A DNA stretch of 64,000 bases from Flavobacterium sp. I-STPP5a (lineage in GTDB: Bacteria; Bacteroidota; Bacteroidia; Flavobacteriales; Flavobacteriaceae), in NCBI RefSeq assembly GCF_009764685.1, contig NZ_VHLM01000078.1, positions 1-64,000 of the forward strand. The letters run 5' to 3'. Shown piece after piece: positions 25,001 through 33,197 of this stretch. Within the stretch, counting starts at the first letter, position 1; every line of letters starts with the position of its first letter. A model generated the notes under the pieces. It worked only from the letters and a program-made list of their open reading frames with translations. It did not search any database and was not told the origin of the DNA. A program made the position numbers and the translations under genes.

Positions 25001-25378
25001 TAGTTCCGAAGATACTGAAGATTGATCTTGAGATAGCTGTAAAAAATTGATCAATTTATCTTGAACTTCAGAAAAGTGGGTTCCAATTATAGCTGAAGCT
25101 ACTTTATAATCAATACCCGATTTTAATTTAAAAAGCTTAAAAATTGGAATCAAAATAAAACGAAAGAACAAATAAGCTTCTACAATTATAAATAGAACAA
25201 ATAAAAACGTTCTATAACTAGGTTTAAGCCATAAAAAGTATTCAATAAAAAGGGTAAGTAAAAAATAAATTAGACCTAAACCAATAAAGAAAAGTGATCC
25301 TTTAATGAGTTCATTGGTATAATACTTTTTAATAAAAGCTTCTAGTTTATCGTAAATAACATGCTGACTTTTAAGCAT
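22094..25378 (-). CDS. DUF4175 family large membrane protein
   Basis: 1094 residues. Two membrane segments near residues 27-46 and 55-75 and another at about 158-176 anchor the N-terminus. Beta-rich periplasmic-type domains follow (about 190-480), then a long region of charged coiled coil (about 500-780, many KEL/EELQKRLEKAEKD-type heptads). A Gly/Ser/Lys/Gln-rich low-complexity linker and a helical tail end it. DUF4175 is a Bacteroidota family of unknown function; the architecture suggests an envelope scaffold or mechanosensor. It is translationally coupled to ybeY. A parS half-matching site lies in its coding sequence at 24582-24597. Confidence 0.8.
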   Translation of the reverse strand: MLKSQHVIYDKLEAFIKKYYTNELIKGSLFFIGLGLIYFLLTLFIEYFLWLKPSYRTFLFVLFIIVEAYLFFRFILIPIFKLFKLKSGIDYKVASAIIGTHFSEVQDKLINFLQLSQDQSSVSSELVLASIEQKSNTLSPIPFGNAINFKANSKFYPLALAPIILVFLIYFTGNSAVISQSLNRVVNFSSPFQPPAPFKFIILNKYLQVEQGSDFTLRLKTVGKVMPENIIVFLNNESYFMEQDAQGEFSFKITKPIQSLLFHVEANGVLSPDYELNVIEVPSIADFEMYLQFPGYLNKNSEIIKGTGNAMVPEGTVVTWKLNTSKTQSVAFIEDNQKSIFVKSNNTFQLAKRISRNLDYQITTSNNAVTNFEKLNYEINTIADQFPSIMVSKAPDSLNVSANFVIGQVSDDYGLSKLQIVYYDRKNPSQVKRGTIAVKKASFDQFVFAFPSNLPVIECVDYEYYFEVFDTDALHNFKSSKSSIFSNRVVTEEEKVAEVLESQSRNVSGLSKSLKQQDKQFSSLDKLQQLGKEKDNLDFKDQQKLDDFMQRQSKQDGAMKDFTRKMNENLSQFKTEKKDPFKEELQKRLEKAEKDLDKNDKLLDELKSLTEKMQNDQLFSKLEKFKQNSKNQVKSLEQLVELTKKYYVEKKAEQLQEQLSKLANKQENLYNDDKLNKTENQKEINDEFNSLKKELDALSKENKDLKAPLSLPNSDSKNKDVDEELNKAISELSKNNKVKAKSNQKNASKKMKQMAQEMAQEMESAEQEQMQEDVAMLRQILDNLLSFSLTQEDLMYQFKKFKPGSPAFNKNIKIQQDLKQQFKYADDSLFAISLRNPRFTDDITKEIGAVSYNLDKSLSNFTDAQISKGLSHQQYTVSSANKLADFLSSILSSMQSQMSGMGKGKPKPGSNEGMQLPDIIKKMDGLADKMKQGQKSGNTPKPGSSGKSSQSGSKGETGEGEAQDIMDIYKEQRQLRESLQNELNNKGIGAKAQNALEQMKALEKQLLNKGFNNENMQRVLNIKQELLKLKTAIQEQGEDTKRQSDTNQKEFKGSSNRVPAALLEYLNSKEILNRQSLPLRSNFNTKVQVYFKSK
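24582..24597. other. Weak parS-like site inside the DUF4175 gene
   Basis: GCCTCCACGTGAAACA: the right half (CACGTGAAACA) is perfect parS, the left half is degenerate. It encodes FHVEA on the minus strand, so it also has coding constraint. Confidence 0.45.
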
Positions 25379-25491
25379 AATATTGGTATTTATTTAACCT
25401 ATAAAACTAATAATTTTAATTGATGCAGAATATCAATTTAAGTTAAATAAATATACCAAAATAAGAAAAGCGTAATAAATGTATAGAATTG

Positions 25492-25499
25492 TATCTTTG
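25492..25499 (+). promoter_or_regulatory. -7 box (TATCTTTG) for gltX
   Basis: A TAnnTTTG match 15 bases before the gltX ATG, giving a leader of only about 10 bases. No good -33 element is visible. Confidence 0.55.
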
Positions 25500-25514
25500 C
25501 AATAAAAAAAATCG

Positions 25515-27020
25515 ATGTCTAAACAAGTTCGTGTGCGTTTTGCACCAAGTCCAACTGGACCTTTACATATTGGCGGAGTTCGTACCGCATTATTCAATTA
25601 TTTGTTTGCGAAGAAAAACAATGGTGTTTTCTTTTTACGAATTGAAGATACAGACCAAAATAGATTTGTTCCTGGTGCCGAAGAATATATCATGGAAGCA
25701 TTAGAATGGTTAGGAATTGCTCCTAATGAAACGATTGGTAAAAACGAAAAATTTGGACCTTACCGTCAAAGCGAAAGAAAAGATATATACCAAAAATATG
25801 CAGCTGAATTAATCAATTCAGGCGATGCGTATTATGCATTTGATACCGCAGAAGCCTTAGATGCGGCTAGAAAATTAGAAGAAGAACAAGGAAAAACGTT
25901 TATGTACAATCATACTAACAGAGAAAAATTAGATACTTCTCTAGTAATTTCTACTGAAGAAGCTGCAAAAAGAATTGCTGCTGGAGAACATTATGTAATA
26001 CGTTTTAAAACACCAGTGAATGAAACTTTGCATTTACATGATATTATTCGTGGTGATGTAAAATTTGAAACGAATCTTTTAGACGATAAAGTATTGTTTA
26101 AAAGTGACGGCATGCCAACGTATCATTTGGCTAATATAGTAGATGATCACTTAATGGAAACTTCGCATGTTATTCGTGGTGAAGAATGGTTGCCTTCAAT
26201 GCCTTTACACGTTTTATTGTACAGAGCATTTGGTTGGGAAGCACCGGAATTTGCACATTTACCGCTAATCATGAAACCTATTGGTAACGGAAAATTATCA
26301 AAACGTGATGGAGATAAAATGGGATTCCCTGTATTTCCATTAGATTGGAAAACAGAAGAAGGAGTTTCATCAGGTTATAGAGAGAAAGGATTTTTCCCAG
26401 AAGCGGTCTTAAACTTTTTAGCTTTACTAGGTTGGAACGACGGAACAGATAAAGAATTATTCACATTAGAAGAACTAGTTACAGCATTTGACTTAAATAG
26501 GGTTCACAAATCTGGAGCAAAATTTGATCCTGAAAAAAATAAATGGTTCAATCACCAGTATTTAATCAAACAAGAGGATGCTACTTTAGCAAGAGCCTTC
26601 TCCCCTATTTTGCTTGAAAAAGGTTTTGATGTCGAAGAAACAAAGCTTACTAAAATAGTTTCCTTGATTAAAGAACGTGCCCATTTTGTAACAGAATTTC
26701 GGGAAATGAGTGATTTCTTCTTTGTAACTCCAACCAGTTATGATGAAAAAGCAAGCAAAAACTGGAAAGCTGAAACTCCTGCACTAATGCAAGAATTAAT
26801 ATCTGTAGTGGAGGAAATTACCGATTTCACATCTGCGAATATTGAAACCATAGTAAAAGACTGGATGACGAAAAACGAAATTGGGATGGGCAAAGTTATG
26901 CAACCATTTCGTTTAAGTTTAGTTGGCGCCTTAAAAGGCCCACACCTTTTTGATATTGTGGAAGTAATTGGAAAAGAAGAAACTATTTCAAGAATTCAGA
27001 AAGCAATAGAAAATTTGTAA
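25515..27020 (+). CDS. gltX: Glutamate--tRNA ligase
   Basis: Class I aminoacyl-tRNA synthetase that charges tRNA-Glu. The 501 residues are complete. The HIGH-type motif is PSPTGPLHIGG (residues 11-21), the KMSKS-type motif KLSKR (260-264), and RIEDTDQNR is the conserved glutamate-binding region. The C-terminal helical anticodon domain starts at about residue 340. The start at 25515 follows the -7 box by 15 bases. A terminator follows at 27029-27057. Confidence 0.98.
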   Translation: MSKQVRVRFAPSPTGPLHIGGVRTALFNYLFAKKNNGVFFLRIEDTDQNRFVPGAEEYIMEALEWLGIAPNETIGKNEKFGPYRQSERKDIYQKYAAELINSGDAYYAFDTAEALDAARKLEEEQGKTFMYNHTNREKLDTSLVISTEEAAKRIAAGEHYVIRFKTPVNETLHLHDIIRGDVKFETNLLDDKVLFKSDGMPTYHLANIVDDHLMETSHVIRGEEWLPSMPLHVLLYRAFGWEAPEFAHLPLIMKPIGNGKLSKRDGDKMGFPVFPLDWKTEEGVSSGYREKGFFPEAVLNFLALLGWNDGTDKELFTLEELVTAFDLNRVHKSGAKFDPEKNKWFNHQYLIKQEDATLARAFSPILLEKGFDVEETKLTKIVSLIKERAHFVTEFREMSDFFFVTPTSYDEKASKNWKAETPALMQELISVVEEITDFTSANIETIVKDWMTKNEIGMGKVMQPFRLSLVGALKGPHLFDIVEVIGKEETISRIQKAIENL

Positions 27021-27028
27021 AAACATAT

Positions 27029-27057
27029 AAAACGCCTCAAATTTAAGGCGTTTTTTT
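27029..27057 (+). terminator. Terminator after gltX
   Basis: AAAACGCCT and AGGCGTTTT form a 9-bp stem with an 8-base loop, running into seven T. Confidence 0.88.
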
Positions 27058-27136
27058 ATGCAAAATAAAGAAAGATAAATACGATAATTTGTAAAGTATA
27101 ATTTGTAAATTTATAATTAAACTAAATCAAATTATT

Positions 27137-28126
27137 ATGAACATTGCATTAATTGTAATTTTGGTCTTTGGACTATTCATTTTGTTATCCTCATTTTTTA
27201 CGGTAAAACAACAAACGGCTGTAGTAATAGAACGCTTTGGAAAATTCTTAAGCATTAGACAGTCCGGATTACAACTCAAAATTCCTATTATAGACAGAAT
27301 TGCCGGAAGAGTAAATTTAAAAATCCAACAATTAGATGTTATCATTGAAACGAAAACTAAAGATAACGTATTTGTAAAACTAAAAGTTTCGGTACAATTT
27401 ATGGTTATCAAAGAAACCGTTTATGATGCCTTTTACAAATTAGAATATCCACACGATCAAATTACGTCTTATGTATTTGATGTAGTACGTGCCGAAGTAC
27501 CAAAATTAAAACTAGACGATGTTTTTGAAAGAAAAGATGATATTGCTATTGCCGTAAAAAGAGAATTAAATGAGGCTATGACAACTTATGGTTACACAAT
27601 CATAAACACTTTAGTCACTGATATTGATCCAGATATACAAGTTAAAAATGCAATGAACCGTATTAATGCAGCTGATAGAGAAAAAACCGTGGCAGAATTT
27701 GAAGCTGAAGCATCACGTATTAGAATTGTTGCAAAAGCCGAAGCTGAAGCAGAAAGTAAGCGATTACAAGGACAAGGTATTGCTAACCAACGAAGAGAAA
27801 TTGCAAAAGGTCTTGTGGAAAGTGTGGATGTATTGAATAGAGTTGGTATAAATTCACAAGAAGCATCGGCTTTAATAGTAGTAACGCAACATTATGATAC
27901 ATTGCAAGCCATAGGTGCCGATACAAATTCGAATTTAATTTTATTACCAAATTCACCACAAGCAGGAAGCGATATGTTGAATAATATGATTGCATCATTT
28001 TCAGCTTCCAACCAAGTTGGTGAACTAATGAAAAAAAGAAATGAAAAAGATCACAGATCGAAAGATCATAAAATAGAAAACCACAGTTCAACTGATCATT
28101 CCGAAATTCAGGATAAAGCAGAATAA
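27137..28126 (+). CDS. SPFH/band 7 (stomatin-like) membrane protein
   Basis: 329 residues. One N-terminal membrane anchor (about 3-22) is followed by the SPFH domain (VKQQTAVVIERFGKFLSIRQ, residues 23-42, to about 200) with the stomatin phrase AMNRINAADREKTVAEFEAEA. An Ala/Glu-rich coiled coil then leads to the C-terminal region EASALIVVTQHYDTLQAIG. The tail is a charged Lys/His/Asp-rich stretch (KKRNEKDHRSKDHKIENHSS). Members oligomerise at membranes and scaffold proteases or microdomains. No NfeD gene is adjacent, which is the usual partner in many bacteria. Confidence 0.9.
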   Translation: MNIALIVILVFGLFILLSSFFTVKQQTAVVIERFGKFLSIRQSGLQLKIPIIDRIAGRVNLKIQQLDVIIETKTKDNVFVKLKVSVQFMVIKETVYDAFYKLEYPHDQITSYVFDVVRAEVPKLKLDDVFERKDDIAIAVKRELNEAMTTYGYTIINTLVTDIDPDIQVKNAMNRINAADREKTVAEFEAEASRIRIVAKAEAEAESKRLQGQGIANQRREIAKGLVESVDVLNRVGINSQEASALIVVTQHYDTLQAIGADTNSNLILLPNSPQAGSDMLNNMIASFSASNQVGELMKKRNEKDHRSKDHKIENHSSTDHSEIQDKAE

Positions 28127-28132
28127 AAAATT

Positions 28133-28158
28133 AAAGAGGCCAAGTGCCTCTTTTTTTT
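28133..28158 (+). terminator. Terminator after the SPFH gene
   Basis: AAAGAGGC-CAAGT-GCCTCTTT followed by further T residues; starts seven bases after the stop codon. Confidence 0.88.
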
Positions 28159-28572
28159 GTGCCATCATTATTTTTGAAACTAAAATAAAAAATGAACTCC
28201 TCACCTACTCTTTCATTTTTTTAATAAAATGGTAACCAAAATTATTTTAGCTTTTTAAAAAATAATTTTCACGTGGAAAAACAAAAAAAGTACATTTTCG
28301 AAATTCGTACAGCCTATTGGAACAAATATGTACAAAAAGTAACTGTTTTTACGTCAAAAACTAATTATAACCTCTTGATTGAACGAAATTTTTAAAAACA
28401 TACAAATTGATGACTAAATAAAATTAACGTCTTAAAATTAAAATATAAACGTCAATTTTAATAAATAAAAATAATAATTGTTTAAATTAGAATAGAAATT
28501 AATAATAATAAGAAAACTCCCGATTAAAGGAGTTCTAGTATTGATAATATCTATAATAAAAAAAGTGATTTT
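28159..28572. other. Gap between convergent SPFH and glnS genes
   Basis: 414 AT-rich bases with no gene. They hold a weak parS-like palindrome (28265-28280) and a short AACTCC/GGAGTT hairpin (28515-28534) that may end glnS transcription. Confidence 0.5.
28265..28280. other. Weak parS-like palindrome
   Basis: ATTTTCACGTGGAAAA keeps the TTTCACGTG core with four differences from the full consensus. It lies in non-coding DNA 6.6 kb from the main array, so it may be a low-affinity ParB site. Confidence 0.45.
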
Positions 28573-30663
28573 CTAATTTAATAAAGCAAGCACTTTTTCG
28601 TTTTTTTCTACATTTTTCAATTCTGATAAAATTGCTTCAAATAAAACTAAATTATCAGTATCATTTTTCAAATTCAGAATTGCAGCCACTCGCACCGACG
28701 ACAATTGACTTTTTAATGACATAGTATAAAATTTTTGAACCATATCTGCATCAAACGAATTAATTTCAACTTTATCAGAATATTGAACAATCAAATTAGC
28801 AAATAACAAAGCATTGTTATCATTTTTGATATTTTTGGTAACCGTTTGAACTAACAAACTATAGTTATCAACACTCTTAATGTTTTCAATAATAGGAATT
28901 AAAAGAGCAGCTGCGGCAGTTTCATCTTTTTCCTTAACGTACTTATTCAGATCTTTTTGAGTGTTCATCAAAAGATTTTCTTCTTTTTTGCCCTTTTCTT
29001 CCCAAGCATCTTTTAATCCAACCGTTTTGTTGAAAATAATGGTCTCAACAGAAGAGTCTTTATCAACATTAAAATATCCTAAACGCTGAAATTGAAATTT
29101 ATCACCCGCTTTCACAGTAGCTAAACTGGGCTCTACATATCCTTTTACAACCTGAAGTGAATTCGGATTCATAAAATCTAAGAAGTTTTTATCCTTATGA
29201 CTGTCAGGTGCTTGGTCTAAAAACAATCTGTCATACAAACGAACTTCAGTTTCTAAAGCATGAGCAACTGAAACCCAATGCAAGGTACCCGCAACTTTAC
29301 GTTGGCTAGCTTCACTTCCACTTCCACTCTTACTATCTGCATCATAGGTAGCATGTATTTCAATAATTTCTCCTGAATCATCTCTTACAACGGATTCACC
29401 TTTAATTATATAGGCATTTTTTAAACGTACTTCACGACCAATACTTAATCTAAAAAATTTAGCAGGAGCATCTTCTAAAAAGTCTTCTCTTTCAATAAAC
29501 AAAGTCTTTGAAAAAGGTACTTTTCTGAAACCAGCACTTTCATCTTCTTGATTATTCTCAGCATCCAGCCACTCTTCTTTACCTTCCGGATAGTTGGTAA
29601 TAACCAACTTTATTGGGTCTAAAACAGCCATTACACGTGGCGCAGTTTTATTTAAATCTTCGCGTAAGCAAAATTCTAACAACGAATAATCGATGATATT
29701 TTCGCGTTTAGCAACTCCGATAATTTCGCAAAATTTACGAATAGAATTAGCAGTATAACCTCGTCTGCGTAAACCAGAAATAGTTGGCATTCTAGGATCA
29801 TCCCAACCGTTTACAAAATTTTCTTGAACCAATTGGAGTAATTTACGCTTACTCATTACAGTATAATTCAAGTTCAAACGAGCAAATTCATATTGATTTG
29901 GACGCACTTTCGTATCGTCATAAATTTGATCTAAAAACCAATTGTACAACTCACGGTGCATTACAAATTCTAGAGTACAAATTGAATGTGAAATTTGTTC
30001 TATAAAATCGCTTTCTCCATGAGCATAATCATACATAGGATAGATTTTCCAATCATTACCTGTTCTATGATGATGACGATGTAAGACTCTATACATCAAT
30101 GGATCACGCATCAACATATTAGTAGAAGCCATATCAATTTTGGCACGCAAAACATGACTTCCTTCCGGAAAATCTCCATTTTTCATACCTTCAAATAAAG
30201 TTAAATTCTCCTCAACTGAACGATTTCTATAAGGTCCATCAACACCAGGTTGCGTAGGTGTTCCTTTTTGAGCAGCCATTTCTTCAGAAGACTGACTGTC
30301 TACATACGCCTTTCCATTTTTAATCATAATTACTGCCCAATCATACAATTGCTGAAAGTAATCAGATGCGTAACGTTCTTCAGCCCAGTTAAAGCCCAAC
30401 CAATCTAAGTCTTCTTTGATAGCATCAACATACTCCTGCTCTTCTTTGGCTGGATTAGTATCATCAAAACGTAGATTAACTGGAGCATTATACTTTAGAC
30501 CTAATCCAAAATTCAAGCAAATAGATTTGGCATGACCAATGTGCAAATAACCATTAGGTTCTGGTGGAAAACGGAAACGTAATTTATCTTGAGGAAAACC
30601 GTTTGTTAAACTGTCTTCAATGATTTGTTCTATAAAATGGAGTGATTTTTCTTCAGTTGACAT
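28573..30663 (-). CDS. glnS: Glutamine--tRNA ligase with C-terminal extension
   Basis: Class I synthetase charging tRNA-Gln. HIGH-type motif PPEPNGYLHIGHAKS (residues 33-47) and KMSKS-type VMSKRKL. The beta-barrel anticodon domains run to about residue 550. The protein has 696 residues, about 140 more than the Escherichia coli enzyme. The extra C-terminal part is helical and repeat-like (KDLNKYVKEKDETAAAALLI; LSSVRVAAILNLKNDTDNLV) and fits the GlnS fusion annotated in Bacteroidota as YqeY-like; I cannot confirm the homology by eye. A -7 box is at 30682-30689. Confidence 0.95.
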   Translation of the reverse strand: MSTEEKSLHFIEQIIEDSLTNGFPQDKLRFRFPPEPNGYLHIGHAKSICLNFGLGLKYNAPVNLRFDDTNPAKEEQEYVDAIKEDLDWLGFNWAEERYASDYFQQLYDWAVIMIKNGKAYVDSQSSEEMAAQKGTPTQPGVDGPYRNRSVEENLTLFEGMKNGDFPEGSHVLRAKIDMASTNMLMRDPLMYRVLHRHHHRTGNDWKIYPMYDYAHGESDFIEQISHSICTLEFVMHRELYNWFLDQIYDDTKVRPNQYEFARLNLNYTVMSKRKLLQLVQENFVNGWDDPRMPTISGLRRRGYTANSIRKFCEIIGVAKRENIIDYSLLEFCLREDLNKTAPRVMAVLDPIKLVITNYPEGKEEWLDAENNQEDESAGFRKVPFSKTLFIEREDFLEDAPAKFFRLSIGREVRLKNAYIIKGESVVRDDSGEIIEIHATYDADSKSGSGSEASQRKVAGTLHWVSVAHALETEVRLYDRLFLDQAPDSHKDKNFLDFMNPNSLQVVKGYVEPSLATVKAGDKFQFQRLGYFNVDKDSSVETIIFNKTVGLKDAWEEKGKKEENLLMNTQKDLNKYVKEKDETAAAALLIPIIENIKSVDNYSLLVQTVTKNIKNDNNALLFANLIVQYSDKVEINSFDADMVQKFYTMSLKSQLSSVRVAAILNLKNDTDNLVLFEAILSELKNVEKNEKVLALLN

Positions 30664-30681
30664 CTTTTTGTTTTATTTTAG

Positions 30682-30689
30682 CAAAGATA
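30682..30689 (-). promoter_or_regulatory. -7 box (TATCTTTG) for glnS
   Basis: A consensus TAnnTTTG on the minus strand 18 bases before the glnS start codon. No clear -33 element. Confidence 0.5.
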
Positions 30690-30785
30690 AAAAAAACTTT
30701 AAGGTTTGAGTTTAATGTTTACATTGAAACCAATTAATAGCTGGGATTTCAGCAGTATCTTTATACATAAAACTAACAATCAAAA

Positions 30786-31145
30786 ATGGGAATAATAAAA
30801 CTTAAAAATATCAGAACGTTCTCTTATCACGGTTGCTTGATCGAGGAGGGAAAAATAGGATCAGACTATCTCGTTAATCTAGAAGTAAAAACAGATTTAC
30901 GTAAATCAAGTATATCTGACGATTTAAAAGATACAGTAGATTATGTGCTGTTAAACCGCATTGTAATGGAAGAAATGGACATACGATCAGATTTACTGGA
31001 GCATGTGGCGCATAGAATTGTAAATCGTATTTTTAATGAAATCGCAGCCATATCAAGAATTGTGGTTCAGGTTTCAAAACTAAATCCTCCTATTGGTGGT
31101 GACGTTGAAGCAGTTACTATTGAAATGGAAGAATATAGAAATTAA
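30786..31145 (+). CDS. folB: Dihydroneopterin aldolase
   Basis: Cleaves 7,8-dihydroneopterin to 6-hydroxymethyl-dihydropterin and glycolaldehyde in folate synthesis. 119 residues, normal for FolB. Recognisable parts are IKLKNIRTFSYHGCLIEEGKIG (start), DTVDYVLL, HVAHRIVNRIF and KLNPPIGGDVEAVTIEME, which carries the conserved Lys and the Pro-Pro loop. Single gene just upstream of tRNA-Cys. Confidence 0.94.
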   Translation: MGIIKLKNIRTFSYHGCLIEEGKIGSDYLVNLEVKTDLRKSSISDDLKDTVDYVLLNRIVMEEMDIRSDLLEHVAHRIVNRIFNEIAAISRIVVQVSKLNPPIGGDVEAVTIEMEEYRN

Positions 31146-31213
31146 TTTCTGTCATTCTAAATAAAGAAAATTACTTTGTAATAGAATTATATGTTTTATT
31201 TAGAAATTGAAAC

Positions 31214-31243
31214 TTGCATTTAAGAAATTTTATAGTACATTTG
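31214..31243 (+). promoter_or_regulatory. Promoter of tRNA-Cys
   Basis: TTG (31214-31216), 19-base spacer, TACATTTG (31236-31243): the best match to the Bacteroidota promoter consensus in this region, ending 17 bases before the mature tRNA. Confidence 0.75.
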
Positions 31244-31260
31244 CAAACCAATTAAATATT

Positions 31261-31331
31261 GGCGTCGTGGCCGAGCGGCTAGGCTGGGCTCTGCAAAAGC
31301 TCCTACTCCGGTTCGAATCCGGACGATGCCT
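31261..31331 (+). tRNA. tRNA-Cys (anticodon GCA)
   Basis: A 71-base cloverleaf. Acceptor stem GGCGTCG/CGATGCC (one G-U pair), D arm with GGCCGAGCGGCTAGGC, anticodon stem GGGCT/AGCTC with loop CTGCAAA (GCA), and T arm CCGGTTCGAATCCGG. Discriminator base U73, as usual for tRNA-Cys. CCA is not encoded. Confidence 0.95.
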
Positions 31332-31336
31332 CTAAA

Positions 31337-31363
31337 ACCTTCAAGGAAACTTGAGGGTTTTTT
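31337..31363 (+). terminator. Terminator after tRNA-Cys
   Basis: AACCTTCAAG-GAAA-CTTGAGGGTT followed by seven T, six bases after the tRNA. Confidence 0.85.
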
Positions 31364-31398
31364 TGTGATTTACTTTTAGAAAAAATAAAGTAAAATAA

Positions 31399-31600
31399 TG
31401 GTTCGAATCCGTCCCGAAACTTCGAGAGATGCCTCTAAAACCTTTAAGGACACTTGAGGTTTTTTTTGTGATTTATTTTAAAAACATAAGGTCAAAGGAA
31501 GGTCCGAAAACGTACCTAAGTTTATGGATATAAACCACTTAACTTCAATCAAACTTGAGTTTTTTTTATGGTTTATAGTTTGAAAAATTATTTTTTTTTA
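31399..31600 (+). repeat. Decaying tandem copies of the tRNA-Cys 3' end and terminator
   Basis: The first extra copy begins at 31400 with the T-arm sequence GGTTCGAATCCG, has a 13-base insertion, then repeats GATGCCTCTAAAACCTT (31428-31444; original 31325-31341) and the terminator (CTTGAGG plus T-run, to about 31468). A second, much degraded copy begins at about 31500 (GGTCCGAAAACG) and ends with ACTTCAATCAAACTTGAG and T8 (to about 31568). The repeat period is about 90-105 bases. No integrase is nearby. Confidence 0.75.
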
Positions 31601-31699
31601 AACCATTAAGGTATTAAGAAAATTAAGAGTGAACCAAAAAGAATAATAAATAGCCTATTGATATATAAACCTTAAATGACTTATATGTTCAAATAAAAA

Positions 31700-31733
31700 A
31701 GCCCTGACACTAATGTATTAGAATCAAGGCTTT
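31700..31733 (-). terminator. Terminator after the LysE-type gene
   Basis: AAAGCCCTGA and TCAAGGCTTT pair with one bulge; on the minus strand a T-run follows (A-run at about 31696-31702). Confidence 0.7.
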
Positions 31734-31755
31734 GTTAATTAAAAAGAACTTAAAA

Positions 31756-32436
31756 TTACTTATTCTCTATTTTTTCAAATGCTTTTTTAACCAATTCTTT
31801 TTCTTCGGGAAACCAACCTTGCGTGATTAATACTATCCCAAAAACCATCATTACTACACTTATTCCTTTTTTAATTTTAAGAATATTTACTGGTGTAAGT
31901 TTAGTTTTTAATTGTTTGGCTAACAATATTTTAAAACAATCAATGATTAAATAACTTAGTATTACAGAAATAAAAAACGTTATCATTCTAGAAGTTTGCA
32001 TCTCCAGTTTTGGTCCCACAGATATAATAATGGCAACCCAAAAACCTAGAACGCCTATGTTGATAAAGTTGAGTAAAAAGCCTTTAACAAAAAGACTTAT
32101 GTAATTTTTTTTGACAATTTCTTTGTCAATAATATCGGTATTTATTTTTTGTTCTTTTTTTAATTGAACAAAAGAAATAATGCCGTACGCTAACATAATA
32201 ACACCACCAAAAATGAATAATGCCGGTTGGTCTTTGATACTTTGTATTAATCTGTAACTTCCTAAATACGCAATAGCAATAAAAAAAATATCTCCTAATA
32301 CAACACCTAAATCAAAAACTAAAGCGGCTCTGAATCCTTTTATAATACTGGTTTCAAGTAGTATAAAAAAAACAGGGCCTATCATAAAACTAAGAAATAT
32401 TCCCCAAGGAATACCAGCTAAAATATCGTTTATCAT
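31756..32436 (-). CDS. LysE/RhtB-family exporter
   Basis: A 226-residue inner-membrane protein with six predicted membrane segments (first at about 8-30). The N-terminal motif GIFLSFMIGPVFFILLE corresponds to the LysE family G-x-x-x-S-x-GP signature, and the central LLNFINIGVLGFW to the second conserved block. Members export amino acids or related small molecules; the substrate here is unknown. It starts 42 bases after the head-GIN gene stop on the same strand and may share its transcript. Confidence 0.85.
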   Translation of the reverse strand: MINDILAGIPWGIFLSFMIGPVFFILLETSIIKGFRAALVFDLGVVLGDIFFIAIAYLGSYRLIQSIKDQPALFIFGGVIMLAYGIISFVQLKKEQKINTDIIDKEIVKKNYISLFVKGFLLNFINIGVLGFWVAIIISVGPKLEMQTSRMITFFISVILSYLIIDCFKILLAKQLKTKLTPVNILKIKKGISVVMMVFGIVLITQGWFPEEKELVKKAFEKIENK

Positions 32437-32478
32437 TCAAAATTAAAATTTGTTGCCTGTAAATATACCAAGGATTAT

Positions 32479-33192
32479 CTATTTTTCTTGAATTTTACCA
32501 CCTATGAAAACTTCTTTGTTAATTTGTTTGGGTTTACCATAAATAAAAATAGAACCTCCGGCACGAACTTTTGCATCTACGAGCGTGGTAGCATAAACAT
32601 CTGCTTCACCACCTGCAGAGACACTTATGGCGGTTTGTGTAGTAATTAATTCTTTGGAGCTTAAAGTACCTCCAGATGTAATTATAATGTCCTGATTTGT
32701 TGCTTTTCCAGTTAAGGTAACAATTCCACCAGCATTGACTTTTACATTGACTTTTTGTACGTTTAAATCTAAAATAACTTCGCCACCAGATGTTGCATTT
32801 ACGGCTAAACTGGTCTGTTTAAAATCATATTCACTAGAAACATAAGCACCTTCACTTACTGAAATTTCTTCAATTTTATTAAAATACAATTTTACAGTGA
32901 TGTCATTACCAGAAAGTAATTTTGGGAACGGCATCCTTATTTTTAAAATTCCGTTTTTATTTACCGTCTCTAATTCTTCAGATCGATCACCTGTAATAAC
33001 AATCTTGTTTTCCGAAGCTGGAATTAATACAACTTTAATCTTATCAAAAACTTTAACTTCATCAAAATCACCTAGATTTCTAGATACTTGAGCATTCGTA
33101 ATTTGACTTAAAATTACAAATGCAAGTAGCACTATTTTTTTAGTCCAATTTCTAAAATTACTTTTTTGGTATTCCTGAATCTTTAATTTCAT
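32479..33192 (-). CDS. Secreted head-GIN domain (DUF2807) protein
   Basis: 237 residues. A signal peptide lies near residues 17-34 (KKIVLLAFVILSQITNAQ). The rest is a right-handed beta-helix-like DUF2807 domain, with regular Ser/Gly-Gly turns (NATSGGEVILDLN, VNAGGIVTLTGKA, ITSGGTLSSKEL, VSAGGEADVYAT, VRAGGSIFIYG). Function unknown; members are putative autotransporter-adhesin-like surface proteins. The ATG is five bases after the rnr stop, so it is likely co-transcribed with rnr. An internal ATG could give a shorter signal peptide. Confidence 0.85.
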   Translation of the reverse strand: MKLKIQEYQKSNFRNWTKKIVLLAFVILSQITNAQVSRNLGDFDEVKVFDKIKVVLIPASENKIVITGDRSEELETVNKNGILKIRMPFPKLLSGNDITVKLYFNKIEEISVSEGAYVSSEYDFKQTSLAVNATSGGEVILDLNVQKVNVKVNAGGIVTLTGKATNQDIIITSGGTLSSKELITTQTAISVSAGGEADVYATTLVDAKVRAGGSIFIYGKPKQINKEVFIGGKIQEK

Positions 33193-33197
33193 TTTTT

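Larger units (their letters stand above)
31332..31755. other. Gap between tRNA-Cys and the LysE gene
   Basis: Apart from the three terminator-like copies and the LysE terminator (31700-31733), nothing recognisable is present. Confidence 0.5.
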
